In this document: positions 28,109 to 36,460 of the stretch, one piece after another
Layout of the letters: each line of letters begins with the position of its first letter
Numbering within the stretch: the stretch's first letter is position 1
Source: Pseudomonas mendocina
GTDB lineage: Bacteria; Pseudomonadota; Gammaproteobacteria; Pseudomonadales; Pseudomonadaceae
Direction: 5' to 3'
DNA: 64,000 bases
Assembly: GCA_037482215.1 (NCBI GenBank)
Contig: CP148074.1
Coordinates: 2,976,001-3,040,000, forward strand
Position numbers and translations under genes: made by a program
The notes under the pieces: model-generated
Told to the model about the DNA's origin: nothing
The model's input: the letters and a program-made list of their open reading frames with translations, nothing else
Databases searched by the model: none

Positions 28109-28185
28109 TGGCGCAGCGGACGGGACTCGAACCCGCGACCCCCGGCGTGACAGGCCGGTATTCTAACCGACTGAACTACCGCTGC
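28109..28185 (-). tRNA. tRNA-Asp (GTC), fifth gene of the operon
   Basis: 77 nt including an encoded CCA. The cloverleaf is complete: acceptor GCAGCGG/CCGCTGC, anticodon GTC in CCTGTCACG, T-loop GGTTCGAGTCC. It is identical to the other two Asp copies in this array. Confidence 0.98.
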
Positions 28186-28195
28186 GTGTCGGTTT

Positions 28196-28208
28196 GGGCA
28201 TAACGCCC
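28196..28208 (-). promoter_or_regulatory. Mini-hairpin in the leader of tRNA-Asp (copy 1)
   Basis: On the minus strand GGGCGTTATGCCC can form a short stem about ten bases before the tRNA 5' end. The same element recurs before the other two tRNA-Asp genes. Here one stem pair is a mismatch. Confidence 0.4.
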
Positions 28209-28221
28209 GGTACAACAAAAA

Positions 28222-28297
28222 TGGTGGGTGGTGACGGGATCGAACCGCCGACCCTCTGCTTGTAAGGCAGATGCTCTCCCGGCTGAGCTAACCACCC
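28222..28297 (-). tRNA. tRNA-Val (TAC)
   Basis: 76 nt with encoded CCA. Anticodon TAC in CCTTACAAG, D-loop AGCCGGGAGAGC. The acceptor stem is GGGTGGT/ACCACCC, one base pair different from the second Val copy. Confidence 0.98.
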
Positions 28298-28343
28298 GGT
28301 TTTACTTCTCATCAAAACCCTTACTAAAAAGGGCTTTTAAATA

Positions 28344-28420
28344 TGGCGCAGCGGACGGGACTCGAACCCGCGACCCCCGGCGTGACAGGCCGGTATTCTA
28401 ACCGACTGAACTACCGCTGC
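28344..28420 (-). tRNA. tRNA-Asp (GTC), third gene of the operon
   Basis: 77 nt with encoded CCA, identical in sequence to the copies at 28109 and 28520; anticodon GTC. Confidence 0.98.
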
Positions 28421-28430
28421 GCGTCGGTTT

Positions 28431-28443
28431 GGGCATAATGCCC
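28431..28443 (-). promoter_or_regulatory. Mini-hairpin in the leader of tRNA-Asp (copy 2)
   Basis: GGGCATTATGCCC on the minus strand forms a perfect five-pair stem (GGGCA/TGCCC) ten bases before the tRNA 5' end. Confidence 0.45.
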
Positions 28444-28519
28444 AGTACAACTCTTGCTTCGTCTGGCAGCTAAGCTTTGCTTTTCTGCCTCATCCCAAGC
28501 ATGCCTGAGATGGAAAATG

Positions 28520-28596
28520 TGGCGCAGCGGACGGGACTCGAACCCGCGACCCCCGGCGTGACAGGCCGGTATTCTAACCGACTGAACTACCGCTGC
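28520..28596 (-). tRNA. tRNA-Asp (GTC), second gene of the operon
   Basis: 77 nt with encoded CCA, identical to the other two Asp copies; anticodon GTC. Confidence 0.98.
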
Positions 28597-28606
28597 GCGT
28601 CGGTTT

Positions 28607-28619
28607 GGACATAATGTCC
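28607..28619 (-). promoter_or_regulatory. Mini-hairpin in the leader of tRNA-Asp (copy 3), with compensatory change
   Basis: GGACATTATGTCC on the minus strand. Compared with copy 2, one G-C pair has become A-T with both strands changed, so pairing is kept. Confidence 0.45.
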
Positions 28620-28630
28620 TTCACAGCAAG

Positions 28631-28706
28631 TGGTGGGTGATGACGGGATCGAACCGCCGACCCTCTGCTTGTAAGGCAGATGCTCTCCCGGCTGAGCTAA
28701 TCACCC
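28631..28706 (-). tRNA. tRNA-Val (TAC), first gene of the operon
   Basis: 76 nt with encoded CCA; anticodon TAC. Acceptor stem GGGTGAT/ATCACCC: relative to the other Val copy the 6-67 pair is A-T instead of G-C. It is the first tRNA after the promoter. Confidence 0.98.
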
Positions 28707-28725
28707 GCTTGCTTGCGAGGTGCGC

Positions 28726-28754
28726 AATGTACGGATGAACCGAACGTAAGTCAA
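28726..28754 (-). promoter_or_regulatory. Sigma70 promoter of the tRNA-Val/Asp operon
   Basis: On the minus strand TTGACT (-35) and TACATT (-10) are separated by 17 bases, followed by a GC-containing discriminator and the first tRNA about 20 bases on. It is a strong match to consensus for a stable-RNA promoter. Confidence 0.8.
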
Positions 28755-28812
28755 CACCCTGCTTGAAGTTTTTCTAAAAAAGAGAAAAAACATCTCACTG
28801 CGCAGCCTCCCC

Positions 28813-28832
28813 CCTCGGAGCATCCTCCGAGG
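28813..28832 (-). terminator. Hairpin after xcpZ, weak terminator
   Basis: An eight-pair stem CCTCGGAG/CTCCGAGG with a four-base loop lies 12 bases past xcpZ. No U-run follows directly, though A-rich sequence lies about 20 bases further on. It may be a terminator of low efficiency or an RNA-stabilising hairpin. Confidence 0.4.
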
Positions 28833-28843
28833 TCTTGTGGGGT

Positions 28844-29365
28844 TTAGTTAGCCACTCGCAAACTCAGTCGAGCCGTAACAAGATTGTCATCCCCCCGATT
28901 CAGCCCAGCCTCGGCAATCCCCACACCTTGTTCCTGCAGCAGGGTAAACCAGCGTAGCAATTGGGCAAAAGGAGCTGGACGCAGGTTCACTTGGACGACA
29001 CCGCTGCCATCACTGTCGACGCGTTCAACCATTAACCCCTGAGCAGCGGCGGTAGAGGTAACCAGGCCTTGGAGACGCGCAGGGTCAACGGCTACTTGCG
29101 GAACGTTTATGGCCGCTTTGGCCCGCTCGGCATTGGCTTGCATATAGGCATGCAAATCACGCTGCGACTCAAACGCCAGCTTAGCCTGCTGGACATGCTT
29201 CTGGGCAGGCTGCCAAAGCGCCAGATACAGCAGTACCAACACCAGAAACATGAGTAATCCACCCAATGCAACCTGTTCACGGGGCGCCAAGGTGCGCCAG
29301 CGTTGCAGTAACTGGGAGTTTTCAAACTGGCGGGTTAGCCCTTGGGTCTTCGCTAATATGCTCAT
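28844..29365 (-). CDS. xcpZ: Type II secretion protein XcpZ (GspM)
   Basis: 173 residues. A short cytoplasmic N-terminus is followed by one membrane helix (about 34-51, GGLLMFLVLVLLYLALW) and a periplasmic ferredoxin-like domain. GspM binds GspL and helps assemble the inner-membrane platform of the type II secreton. It is the last gene of the xcpR-Z run, and its start overlaps the xcpY stop by four bases (ATGA). Confidence 0.95.
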   Translation of the reverse strand: MSILAKTQGLTRQFENSQLLQRWRTLAPREQVALGGLLMFLVLVLLYLALWQPAQKHVQQAKLAFESQRDLHAYMQANAERAKAAINVPQVAVDPARLQGLVTSTAAAQGLMVERVDSDGSGVVQVNLRPAPFAQLLRWFTLLQEQGVGIAEAGLNRGDDNLVTARLSLRVAN

Positions 29366-30495
29366 CCTCCGACCACCACCCTTGCACTTACCCCCTCACC
29401 TTCACGCGTGGCGGAGCCTAGCTGCACACTTAAACCACTGCTTTGTAAGTGCTCACGCAACTGCTCCAGATCAGCAAAACCACTGGCTACAACCTGCATG
29501 GCTAAGTCTCCCCGCACCTCACTAAAATCGACCTGAGCAATCTCAACCCGTCTACCACTCTGATTGAGCGCCACACTGACCTGACTAAGCAGATTGAGCA
29601 TACGAGACTGACCGCCCTCTGTTGCTCCCTGAAGATGGTGATCGAACTGCGCCCGGACATTCACCAAGCGGGTATCATCCGGAAATAACTCCCGATACAA
29701 CGCCTCACTGGCTTCGGCATAGACATCCGCCTGACGCTGCAGGTGCCACCCCTGGGCGAGATTGAACACCCATTGCATGGCCAGCAATAGGATTACCACC
29801 GCCGCCACAGGCTTAAACCGCTGCCATTGGCCATTGCTGCTCTGCACCGCAAACTCACCTTGGGCAAGATTGTTGCGCAGCGGCTGCTGCGCTAACCACC
29901 GGTAGGAATCAGCCAGCGATTCGCGCTGTTCTATATCTGCCGGAACAGTCACATCTTCTTCATGCCATGCCCGAACGGGCTGAGCAACAAGCGCTCCCAA
30001 GTGCTCCCAGTCTTGCAGGCTGAACGCGAGCCGGGCGGCGCTTTCACCGCCAAGTAGGCATCGATCATTACGCATCAACAGGCTACAACCTTCGTGCGGT
30101 AACAGGTCAGCATCCACTGCTATCGCTTGGGGCGCATGCGTGCAGGCACTCAACCAACCAGCCAACCAATTTTTGCGAACGGCATATACACGATGACGCC
30201 CATCTGCCAATTGCTCCCCCAACGCCAGGTGCATCAGCTCTACGTCATCAGCCAGAATGTCCTCCACGGCAAACGGCAACGCTTGGCGTAACCAGCGCGC
30301 TTTGCGGGTAGGCAGGTTGACGGCGCACGCGGTCACTACCTCCACCGGTAACACCAACGTCCAACTGCCACTTATGCGTGACTGCGCTTCGGCAAAGCTA
30401 AGGGCTTCACTGGTCTCGGCAGTCACTAACCAAACCAGCAGTTCTGCGTTTACCTCCGCACACGCCTCTGGCGGCAGAAAGATACGAGTATTCAT
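29362..30495 (-). CDS. xcpY: Type II secretion protein XcpY (GspL)
   Basis: 377 residues. The N-terminal about 230 residues form the actin-like cytoplasmic domain that binds the GspE ATPase (LPTRKARWLRQALPFAVEDI is the conserved GspL block). A single membrane helix at about 233-250 and a periplasmic ferredoxin-like domain follow. GspL couples ATP hydrolysis by XcpR to pseudopilus assembly. ATGA overlaps occur at both ends of the gene with xcpX and xcpZ. Confidence 0.96.
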   Translation of the reverse strand: MNTRIFLPPEACAEVNAELLVWLVTAETSEALSFAEAQSRISGSWTLVLPVEVVTACAVNLPTRKARWLRQALPFAVEDILADDVELMHLALGEQLADGRHRVYAVRKNWLAGWLSACTHAPQAIAVDADLLPHEGCSLLMRNDRCLLGGESAARLAFSLQDWEHLGALVAQPVRAWHEEDVTVPADIEQRESLADSYRWLAQQPLRNNLAQGEFAVQSSNGQWQRFKPVAAVVILLLAMQWVFNLAQGWHLQRQADVYAEASEALYRELFPDDTRLVNVRAQFDHHLQGATEGGQSRMLNLLSQVSVALNQSGRRVEIAQVDFSEVRGDLAMQVVASGFADLEQLREHLQSSGLSVQLGSATREGEGVSARVVVGG

Positions 30496-31457
30496 TGTTG
30501 CTCTTCCTCAACGACCACTGGCATTAACGCCCCCTGCCCCAAATCCCTGCTTAGTACGTATACCTTGCCATCAGCGCCCCGATACAGGTTGCTGCGCAAT
30601 ACCTGGCGACGATCACCGACGGTCACATCCGTAATCACCTGAAAATAACGACTACCCACATCCAGACGCTGGCTTTGCAATTTCATACCGCCCACTTGGG
30701 CTTCAAATGCTTTTATATTGGGGAACCCCTCTGCCCCCCTAGCCGCCACTAGCCCCTGCGCCGTACTGAAAGAAATGCCATCCGCAAGCGTCGTCAGTAC
30801 CCGGGCACTGGCCGTATTGACGTTCAAGGGGGCATCCGCTGGCAACGCAGTGACATACAGCTGTAAGCGCTGGTAGTCCTCCGGTGTCATATCCAAAATC
30901 AAGCGCAATTCGGAGACATCAGCAAATTCGCGATTGGCCGCACGATAAGCAGGCGGGTCCAGTAGATACTGGTTGTCTTCGGCGCCGAATCCACCGGAGG
31001 GCTGGTCATCCGCGTCGATCCAATCAATCAGCCGCTCAGCATAGGGCGCATCAATTTGCAGGGTTAGCAGCAACCGGCGGAATTGCGCCACAGCGGGCTG
31101 GTTCGGCTGCCCATTGCGTACCAGGCTGTTGATATTGAAGCGACTGGACAGGTCGATAATCTGCATTTGCAGCTGCCCTCCCTCGTCCAATGCAAACGGC
31201 TTATTGGGCCGGGCCCAGCGCTCAGCAAGGTGATCGACCGGCTCTCGCGGATTTCCCTGGCTGAGGTCGCGTTGCAGTATGGCTTTCGCCAAAATTTCAC
31301 CGCCCATCGCGTAATGCAGGGCTTGGCGCACATGGAGTTGGTTACCGCTGCTGCGGATCGACACCTGCTGACGTGCGATGATGCCGGCGCTAATTACTGT
31401 CACGACAGCCACTACCAACAACACGGTGATCAGGGCCATACCCTGCTGCCGTTTCAT
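30492..31457 (-). CDS. xcpX: Minor pseudopilin XcpX (GspK)
   Basis: 321 residues, the long pseudopilin. The prepilin leader is MKRQQG with cleavage before MALITVLLVVAVVTVISAG. As in other GspK proteins the Glu at position +5 of the mature protein is missing, which fits its role at the pseudopilus tip. The large globular domain includes ERLIDWIDADDQPS, the GspK calcium-binding region. ATGA overlaps link it to xcpY and xcpW. Confidence 0.96.
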   Translation of the reverse strand: MKRQQGMALITVLLVVAVVTVISAGIIARQQVSIRSSGNQLHVRQALHYAMGGEILAKAILQRDLSQGNPREPVDHLAERWARPNKPFALDEGGQLQMQIIDLSSRFNINSLVRNGQPNQPAVAQFRRLLLTLQIDAPYAERLIDWIDADDQPSGGFGAEDNQYLLDPPAYRAANREFADVSELRLILDMTPEDYQRLQLYVTALPADAPLNVNTASARVLTTLADGISFSTAQGLVAARGAEGFPNIKAFEAQVGGMKLQSQRLDVGSRYFQVITDVTVGDRRQVLRSNLYRGADGKVYVLSRDLGQGALMPVVVEEEQQ

Positions 31458-32143
31458 GTCTGCGGCACCTCGGGCTGAGCCTCACCGGACTCCTCATCAG
31501 GTGGAGTGCCACCCGCCTGACGGGCTTTTTCCGGTATGCCCTCGGGCAAGCGAATCAACCTATAAAGTTCGCCATACCGCTCATGTTGCAAACGCAACTC
31601 TATTGCTTGTGGCAGCAGCGTGAGGGATTCCTGAGTGCTGCTGTTGGGCGGAGGCCAAGTTTCCTGCCAGTTATGATCCTTATCCATGTACCGCAGGCGC
31701 ACCTCAGTTACCCCCGTTAACGCTTGCTGTATCTGCGGCTGGCTGTCTTGTGCTTGATCCAGCACGGTCCAGTAGCGGCGCTGCCATTGCTCACCACTGA
31801 GCTGCCAGCGCACGCGTTGCAGGTTGGAGCGAGGTTGCTCCAATGGATTACGCCAGCCGCTACGGGTCAGTTCAATGACAGCACCGTTCAAATCCTCACC
31901 AATCAAGGCGGCCCGGGATTCACCAAAAGGGTCACGCACCGGTCGTGCAATCACCTGCACCACATCCCGCTCGAATGCAGCCATACCTCGCAACAGTTCG
32001 CGCAATTGCGCCTCGTGGGCGCGGGTAACCTTATCGGTCTGCATCACGCTGTCGAGCATGCGGTAAGTCGCCAGCCCCAGCAGCGCAAAGATGGCTATGG
32101 CTATCAGCAGCTCCAGCAAGGTAAAACCTTGTACACGCCTCAT
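31454..32143 (-). CDS. xcpW: Minor pseudopilin XcpW (GspJ)
   Basis: 229 residues. The leader MRRVQG is followed by FTLLELLIAIAIFALLG, with the +5 Glu intact. The globular part shows GspJ features (MAAFERDVVQVIARPVRD). The C-terminus is Pro/Glu-rich. XcpW forms the tip complex with XcpX, XcpV and XcpU. The start overlaps xcpV's stop as ATGA. Confidence 0.95.
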   Translation of the reverse strand: MRRVQGFTLLELLIAIAIFALLGLATYRMLDSVMQTDKVTRAHEAQLRELLRGMAAFERDVVQVIARPVRDPFGESRAALIGEDLNGAVIELTRSGWRNPLEQPRSNLQRVRWQLSGEQWQRRYWTVLDQAQDSQPQIQQALTGVTEVRLRYMDKDHNWQETWPPPNSSTQESLTLLPQAIELRLQHERYGELYRLIRLPEGIPEKARQAGGTPPDEESGEAQPEVPQT

Positions 32144-32529
32144 GGTGCCAGCCCGATAAAGCCACTAAGGCTGACCACGGCACGCTCCCTAATATCCGTG
32201 GTGAGTTCTTTCGGGTTGTACAGTGCAACCCACAAAGTAACCCGGCGCATGTCCGGCTCACTGGTATTCTTTACTTCGCTCATCCATTGCCAACGACGGC
32301 CGCCCAGCTCGGTATCGCCCTGCTCACGGCCATCGGCAACCGGCTCTTGTGACAGCTGCATTTCAACCAGACGATTATCCGCCACCCACATGGCCAAGGT
32401 CTTTTCCTCAAGCCGGGCTGCGGTTTGCAGACTGCCGCTGCCAGCCTTAAGCACACTGGCGGCCACTAGGGCAAAAATGGCCAGTGCGACCAAGACCTCA
32501 AGCAAGGTGAAACCGCGTGCACGCCTCAT
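32140..32529 (-). CDS. xcpV: Minor pseudopilin XcpV (GspI)
   Basis: 129 residues, typical of GspI. Leader MRRARG, cleavage before FTLLEVLVALAIFALVAAS. The downstream pattern (ADNRLVEMQLSQEPVADG, then GRRWQWMSEV) is characteristic of GspI, the pseudopilin that nucleates the tip complex. ATGA overlaps occur on both sides. Confidence 0.95.
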   Translation of the reverse strand: MRRARGFTLLEVLVALAIFALVAASVLKAGSGSLQTAARLEEKTLAMWVADNRLVEMQLSQEPVADGREQGDTELGGRRWQWMSEVKNTSEPDMRRVTLWVALYNPKELTTDIRERAVVSLSGFIGLAP

Positions 32530-33068
32530 TTGCGCGCTCCCGTTGTCTGCTCCAGCTCAGCCTTAGGCAACTGGAAGCCGTCGCTGACCAACTGCATACG
32601 CAATCCATCCGGCCTGCGCTCTGCCACACGCAACCGGAAAGGACTCATTTCCCCGCTAGACAGCAGTAATAACTGTGGTACTGGTTTGCCGGGCTTCGCC
32701 GTTTTTTTCTCTTGCTCAGGTAGCGCGAGCGCTGCCCCTTCCAGCTCCATGGTCAGCTCGGCCCAGTCCGGTAAGGCATAGGGTTTACCGGGCAAAGGTA
32801 GCCACTCACGCTTGAAGGGCTCGTAACGTAAGACCTGATAGGTGTTTGGCGTTAACAACAAACCATATTCCTGGTCATCCAATACGGCCTCCTCTGCCAG
32901 TACACCTATCAAACCTGCCAGGCGCTCAGCCTCCCCTTGCAGCTTACGCCCCGGCCCGGCGATACCGCTGCTAAAGGCTGTCAGCGAAATCAGCACGCCC
33001 AGAATCACCAGCACAACCAGCAACTCGATCAGGGTAAATCCCCTGTTTTTTGTCCGCCGCTGGCTCAT
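32526..33068 (-). CDS. xcpU: Minor pseudopilin XcpU (GspH)
   Basis: 180 residues. The leader ends NRG before FTLIELLVVLVILGVLISL. The C-terminal domain has the GspH block EEAVLDDQEYGLLLTPNTYQ. XcpU links the pseudopilus tip to the main shaft of XcpT subunits. It overlaps xcpV by four bases and follows xcpT by five bases. Confidence 0.95.
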   Translation of the reverse strand: MSQRRTKNRGFTLIELLVVLVILGVLISLTAFSSGIAGPGRKLQGEAERLAGLIGVLAEEAVLDDQEYGLLLTPNTYQVLRYEPFKREWLPLPGKPYALPDWAELTMELEGAALALPEQEKKTAKPGKPVPQLLLLSSGEMSPFRLRVAERRPDGLRMQLVSDGFQLPKAELEQTTGARK

Positions 33069-33073
33069 GCTGG

Positions 33074-33499
33074 TTAGAGATCCCAGTTACCGATATCAGC
33101 ATCCTGATCGCTGCCGCCTTCTTTACCGTCGGCACCGTAGGAGTACAGATCAAACGGACCTTTAGTGCCCGGCGCCAGGTACTGATACGGGTTACCCCAC
33201 GGATCAATTGGCAGGCGCTTCAGGTAGCCATCTCGGTTCCAGTTTTTCGGCTGCGGATTGCCACTGGGCTTTTTCACCAACGCATCAAGCCCCTGCTGGG
33301 TACTTGGGTAGGCGTGGTTGTCGAGTTTGTACATATCCAGTGCTGCACCAATGGCGCGGATATCGTTCTGCGCGGCGGTCACCTTGGCTTGATCCGGGCG
33401 ACTCATCACCTGTGGAACTACCAACGCTGCAAGGATGCCGAGGATGACCACCACGACCATGATTTCGATCAGGGTAAAACCGCTCTGACGTTTCTTCAT
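33074..33499 (-). CDS. xcpT: Major pseudopilin XcpT (GspG)
   Basis: 141 residues. The leader MKKRQSG is cleaved before FTLIEIMVVVVILGILAAL by the prepilin peptidase, which is not encoded in this window. The mature protein carries the GspG signature LDNHAYPSTQQGLDALVKKP and the calcium-loop region with YSYGADGKEGG near the C-terminus. XcpT forms the shaft of the periplasmic pseudopilus that pushes substrates through the secretin. It is the third gene after the divergent promoter. Confidence 0.97.
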   Translation of the reverse strand: MKKRQSGFTLIEIMVVVVILGILAALVVPQVMSRPDQAKVTAAQNDIRAIGAALDMYKLDNHAYPSTQQGLDALVKKPSGNPQPKNWNRDGYLKRLPIDPWGNPYQYLAPGTKGPFDLYSYGADGKEGGSDQDADIGNWDL

Positions 33500-33502
33500 T
33501 AC

Positions 33503-34720
33503 TTAACCCACCAACTGATTGAGAGAGAGAATTGGCAACAAGATAGCCAGCACAATGACCAGCACCACCGCTCCCATAAACACCAACATAAAGGGCTCAA
33601 AAAGCCCAACCAACAGCGCAATTTGCGCACCCAACTGACTTTCCTGATTCGCTGCGGTGCGCGTTAGCATCTGATCCAGTTCACCAGAGCGTTCGCCACT
33701 GGCGATCATGTGCAGCATCATCGGCGGGAACTGCCCGCTGACCTCCAGCGCACGGGTCAGCGACCCCCCCTCGCGCACCTTTTGCGCGGCCACCAACACA
33801 TCGGCGCGAATCATCCGATTGGCGATCACCTGCGCTGCAATGTGCAACGCCTCAACCAGAGGCACGCCACTGCGAGTCAGAATTGCCAGCGTTGAGGCAA
33901 AGCGAGCGCAATCCGTCGCACGGATTAAGCGCCCAACCAATGGCACCCGCAGCAAAAATGCATGCCAACGGGTCTGGAAAGACTCATCGCGCAAGGCAAC
34001 ACGCAACGCCACAACCCCAGCCGCAATCAGTAAAACAGCGAGCCACCCCCAGCCCTTGACCCAGTCACTCAGAGCAATCAGGCCACGGGTCAGCGCTGGC
34101 AAGGTCTGCCCGGAATCAATGAAGACCTTCACCACATCCGGCACCACATAGCCGAGCAGAAAGCCGACAATCAGCAGCGAAGCGCCCATCAGAATCAATG
34201 GATACAGCAACGCCAGTTGAATCTTTTGCCGTGACTGCTGACGCTGTTCGGTGTAATCCGCCAGTTGCTCCAGTACCGGCCCCAAATGTCCGGCATGCTC
34301 ACCCGCTGAAACAGTTGCGCGGTAAAGCTCGGGAAATGCCGAAGGGAATTCTTTCAGACTGCTGGCTAGGTCATGCCCCTCCAGCACCCGCGCACGTACC
34401 GCCAGCAGCATGCTTTGCACGCGGGAGGAAGTGGCCTGTGCAGCAGCAGCCCGCAAGGCCTCTTCGATCGGCAAGGCAGCCTCCACAAGTGTCGCCAACT
34501 GGCGGGTGATCAAGGCCAGATCAGCGGCGGAAATGCCCCGATTGAAACTGAACCGAGCCGCCGTGCTGGTGTTTTCCCGGCTGCGCGATGCCTTGACCTC
34601 CAGAGGCGCCATTTGCCGCTCGCGAAGGATCTGCCGAACCTGTCGCGCGCTATCGGCCTCCAGCACACCTTTCTGCTGACGGCCTTTGCCGTCCAGCGCA
34701 ATGTATTCGAACGCGGCCAA
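33503..34720 (-). CDS. xcpS: Inner-membrane platform protein XcpS (GspF)
   Basis: 405 residues. The start codon is TTG at 34720, supported by GGGAGGAAT just upstream and by the family N-terminus MAAFEYIALDGKG. Two copies of the cytoplasmic GspF domain (about 70-190 and 275-395) alternate with three membrane helices. The protein is the polytopic core of the secretion platform and contacts the ATPase XcpR. The gene follows the xcpR stop after two bases. Confidence 0.95.
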   Translation of the reverse strand: MAAFEYIALDGKGRQQKGVLEADSARQVRQILRERQMAPLEVKASRSRENTSTAARFSFNRGISAADLALITRQLATLVEAALPIEEALRAAAAQATSSRVQSMLLAVRARVLEGHDLASSLKEFPSAFPELYRATVSAGEHAGHLGPVLEQLADYTEQRQQSRQKIQLALLYPLILMGASLLIVGFLLGYVVPDVVKVFIDSGQTLPALTRGLIALSDWVKGWGWLAVLLIAAGVVALRVALRDESFQTRWHAFLLRVPLVGRLIRATDCARFASTLAILTRSGVPLVEALHIAAQVIANRMIRADVLVAAQKVREGGSLTRALEVSGQFPPMMLHMIASGERSGELDQMLTRTAANQESQLGAQIALLVGLFEPFMLVFMGAVVLVIVLAILLPILSLNQLVG

Positions 34721-34722
34721 AG

Positions 34723-36210
34723 CTATTCCTCCCGCGTCACACGCAGCACTTCCTCGATGGTCGTGGCCCCTTCCAGCACCTTACGCCGACCATCATCGCG
34801 GATACTCGGCCCAAGGCTGCGGGCATACCGGTTCATCTCCTGCTCAGAGGCTGCGTTGTGAATCAAGGTACGCATCTGATCATCGAACACCACCAGCTCG
34901 TAGATACCGGTACGTCCTCGATACCCCTGCTGATGGCATTCCGCACAACCACGAGCACGATGCAATGTCGGTGCTTGATCAGGACCTACTCCCAGCAATC
35001 GGCACTCAGCCTCGTCAGCCTGGTAAGGTTCCTTGCAGTGCGGGCATAGAACTCGAACCAAACGCTGCGCCAATACGCCTAAAAGCGAGGACGACAGCAA
35101 GAATGGCTCCACACCCATGTCGACTAAACGAGTAATGGCGCCAATAGCGCTGTTGGTGTGTAGTGTGGACAACACAAGGTGCCCGGTCAGCGATGCTTGG
35201 ACCGCAATTTCGGCGGTTTCCCGGTCACGGATTTCACCGACCATCACCACATCCGGGTCTTGCCGCAGGATTGCCCGCAGACCACGGGCAAAGGTCATAT
35301 CAACTTTGGAGTTAACCTGGGTCTGACCGATGCCTTCGAGGTGGTATTCAATCGGGTCTTCGACGGTCAGGATGTTGCGCGTACTGTCGTTAAGGCTGGT
35401 CAAACTGGCGTACAGCGTGGTTGTCTTACCCGATCCGGTAGGCCCCGTTACCAGCAAAATGCCATGAGGCTTACGCACGGTTTCTTCCATCAGGTCACGA
35501 TCTCGTGGGCTCATGCCTAAATGCTGAAGATTCAGACGACCGGCCTGTTTATCCAGCAGACGCAGCACCACCCGCTCGCCATTTGCAGAAGGCAATGTCG
35601 ACACCCGCACATCCACCTCGCGCCCACCGACCTTCAGTGAGATTCGCCCATCCTGAGGAATACGTTTTTCGGCGATATCCAACCGCGCCATCACCTTGAC
35701 CCTGGACACCAGCAAACCGGCCAGTTCGCGCTTAGGCTCCAGCACCTCACGCAATACACCGTCCACGCGAAAGCGCACGACCAAGCGTTTCTCGAAGGTT
35801 TCCAAGTGAATATCGGAGGCGTTCTCCTTGATCGCCTCACCAAGAATGGCATTGATCAGGCGAATAATCGGCGCATCGTCTTCCTGCTCCAGCAGGTCTT
35901 CGGTTTCCGGAACCTGATCCGCCAGCGCGGCCAGATCCAAGCTACCGCCAATGTCTTCAGCCAGTTGCATTGAGGCGGAGTCATGCTGATAGGCCGCACC
36001 AAGTGCCTGATCGAACGCCTCACTGGAAAGGGGAATCAGGGCCAGATTACATCCACAAAATCGCCGGGCTTCAGCCAGCACAACCGGGTCGACACCTGGC
36101 CGGTATGCAAGCCCGGGCAGCCCGTTAGTGGACTGCAAAAGCACGCCATGGCGCTTGGCGAAACTAAATGGTAGACGCCTTAATGGCGTATCGGTGAGCA
36201 GCGCATTCAT
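34723..36210 (-). CDS. xcpR: Type II secretion ATPase XcpR (GspE)
   Basis: 495 residues from the ATG at 36210; a longer frame to 36261 lacks support. Walker A is GPTGSGKT (256-263), the Asp box is [16 protein letters not shown], Walker B follows in [19 protein letters not shown], and the His box is [13 protein letters not shown] zinc-binding insert has CPHC (389-392) and CAEC (422-425). The hexameric ATPase at the cytoplasmic face powers pseudopilus assembly. It is the first gene of the xcpR-Z operon, read divergently from xcpPQ. Confidence 0.96.
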   Translation of the reverse strand: MNALLTDTPLRRLPFSFAKRHGVLLQSTNGLPGLAYRPGVDPVVLAEARRFCGCNLALIPLSSEAFDQALGAAYQHDSASMQLAEDIGGSLDLAALADQVPETEDLLEQEDDAPIIRLINAILGEAIKENASDIHLETFEKRLVVRFRVDGVLREVLEPKRELAGLLVSRVKVMARLDIAEKRIPQDGRISLKVGGREVDVRVSTLPSANGERVVLRLLDKQAGRLNLQHLGMSPRDRDLMEETVRKPHGILLVTGPTGSGKTTTLYASLTSLNDSTRNILTVEDPIEYHLEGIGQTQVNSKVDMTFARGLRAILRQDPDVVMVGEIRDRETAEIAVQASLTGHLVLSTLHTNSAIGAITRLVDMGVEPFLLSSSLLGVLAQRLVRVLCPHCKEPYQADEAECRLLGVGPDQAPTLHRARGCAECHQQGYRGRTGIYELVVFDDQMRTLIHNAASEQEMNRYARSLGPSIRDDGRRKVLEGATTIEEVLRVTREE

Positions 36211-36460
36211 CCCTAAGTTGCCTTTCTTTTGACACATACGCTCCATTAACAACCTGACCAATCCTCTGACAGGCTCAAAATGGATTCTGCGTGCTAATTG
36301 TTATTATTTGACCGCAACCTCCTCAAAGCAGCGCGTTATCTTTAGCACATTGCGCTGAACGAAACACCATCCTTACGAGGGGCTGGCAAATGGAGTTCAA
36401 GGCGTTATGATCGGCCTCATTGCGACACCGATATAATAATAAGCCATGGAGTGACACCCC
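36211..36460. promoter_or_regulatory. Divergent promoter region between xcpR and xcpP
   Basis: 250 bases without an ORF separate the two xcp transcripts. A TATAAT hexamer at 36432-36437 (plus strand) lies 24 bases before the xcpP TTG codon. Its -35 is weak, which would fit activator-dependent control such as the quorum-sensing regulation known for P. aeruginosa xcp. I could not place a clear lux-type box by eye. Confidence 0.45.

Noticed and set aside
28109..28706. tRNA array as an integration site for a mobile element
   Set aside because: No integrase, truncated tRNA copy or direct-repeat att pair was seen; the tRNAs are intact and flanked by promoter and terminator.
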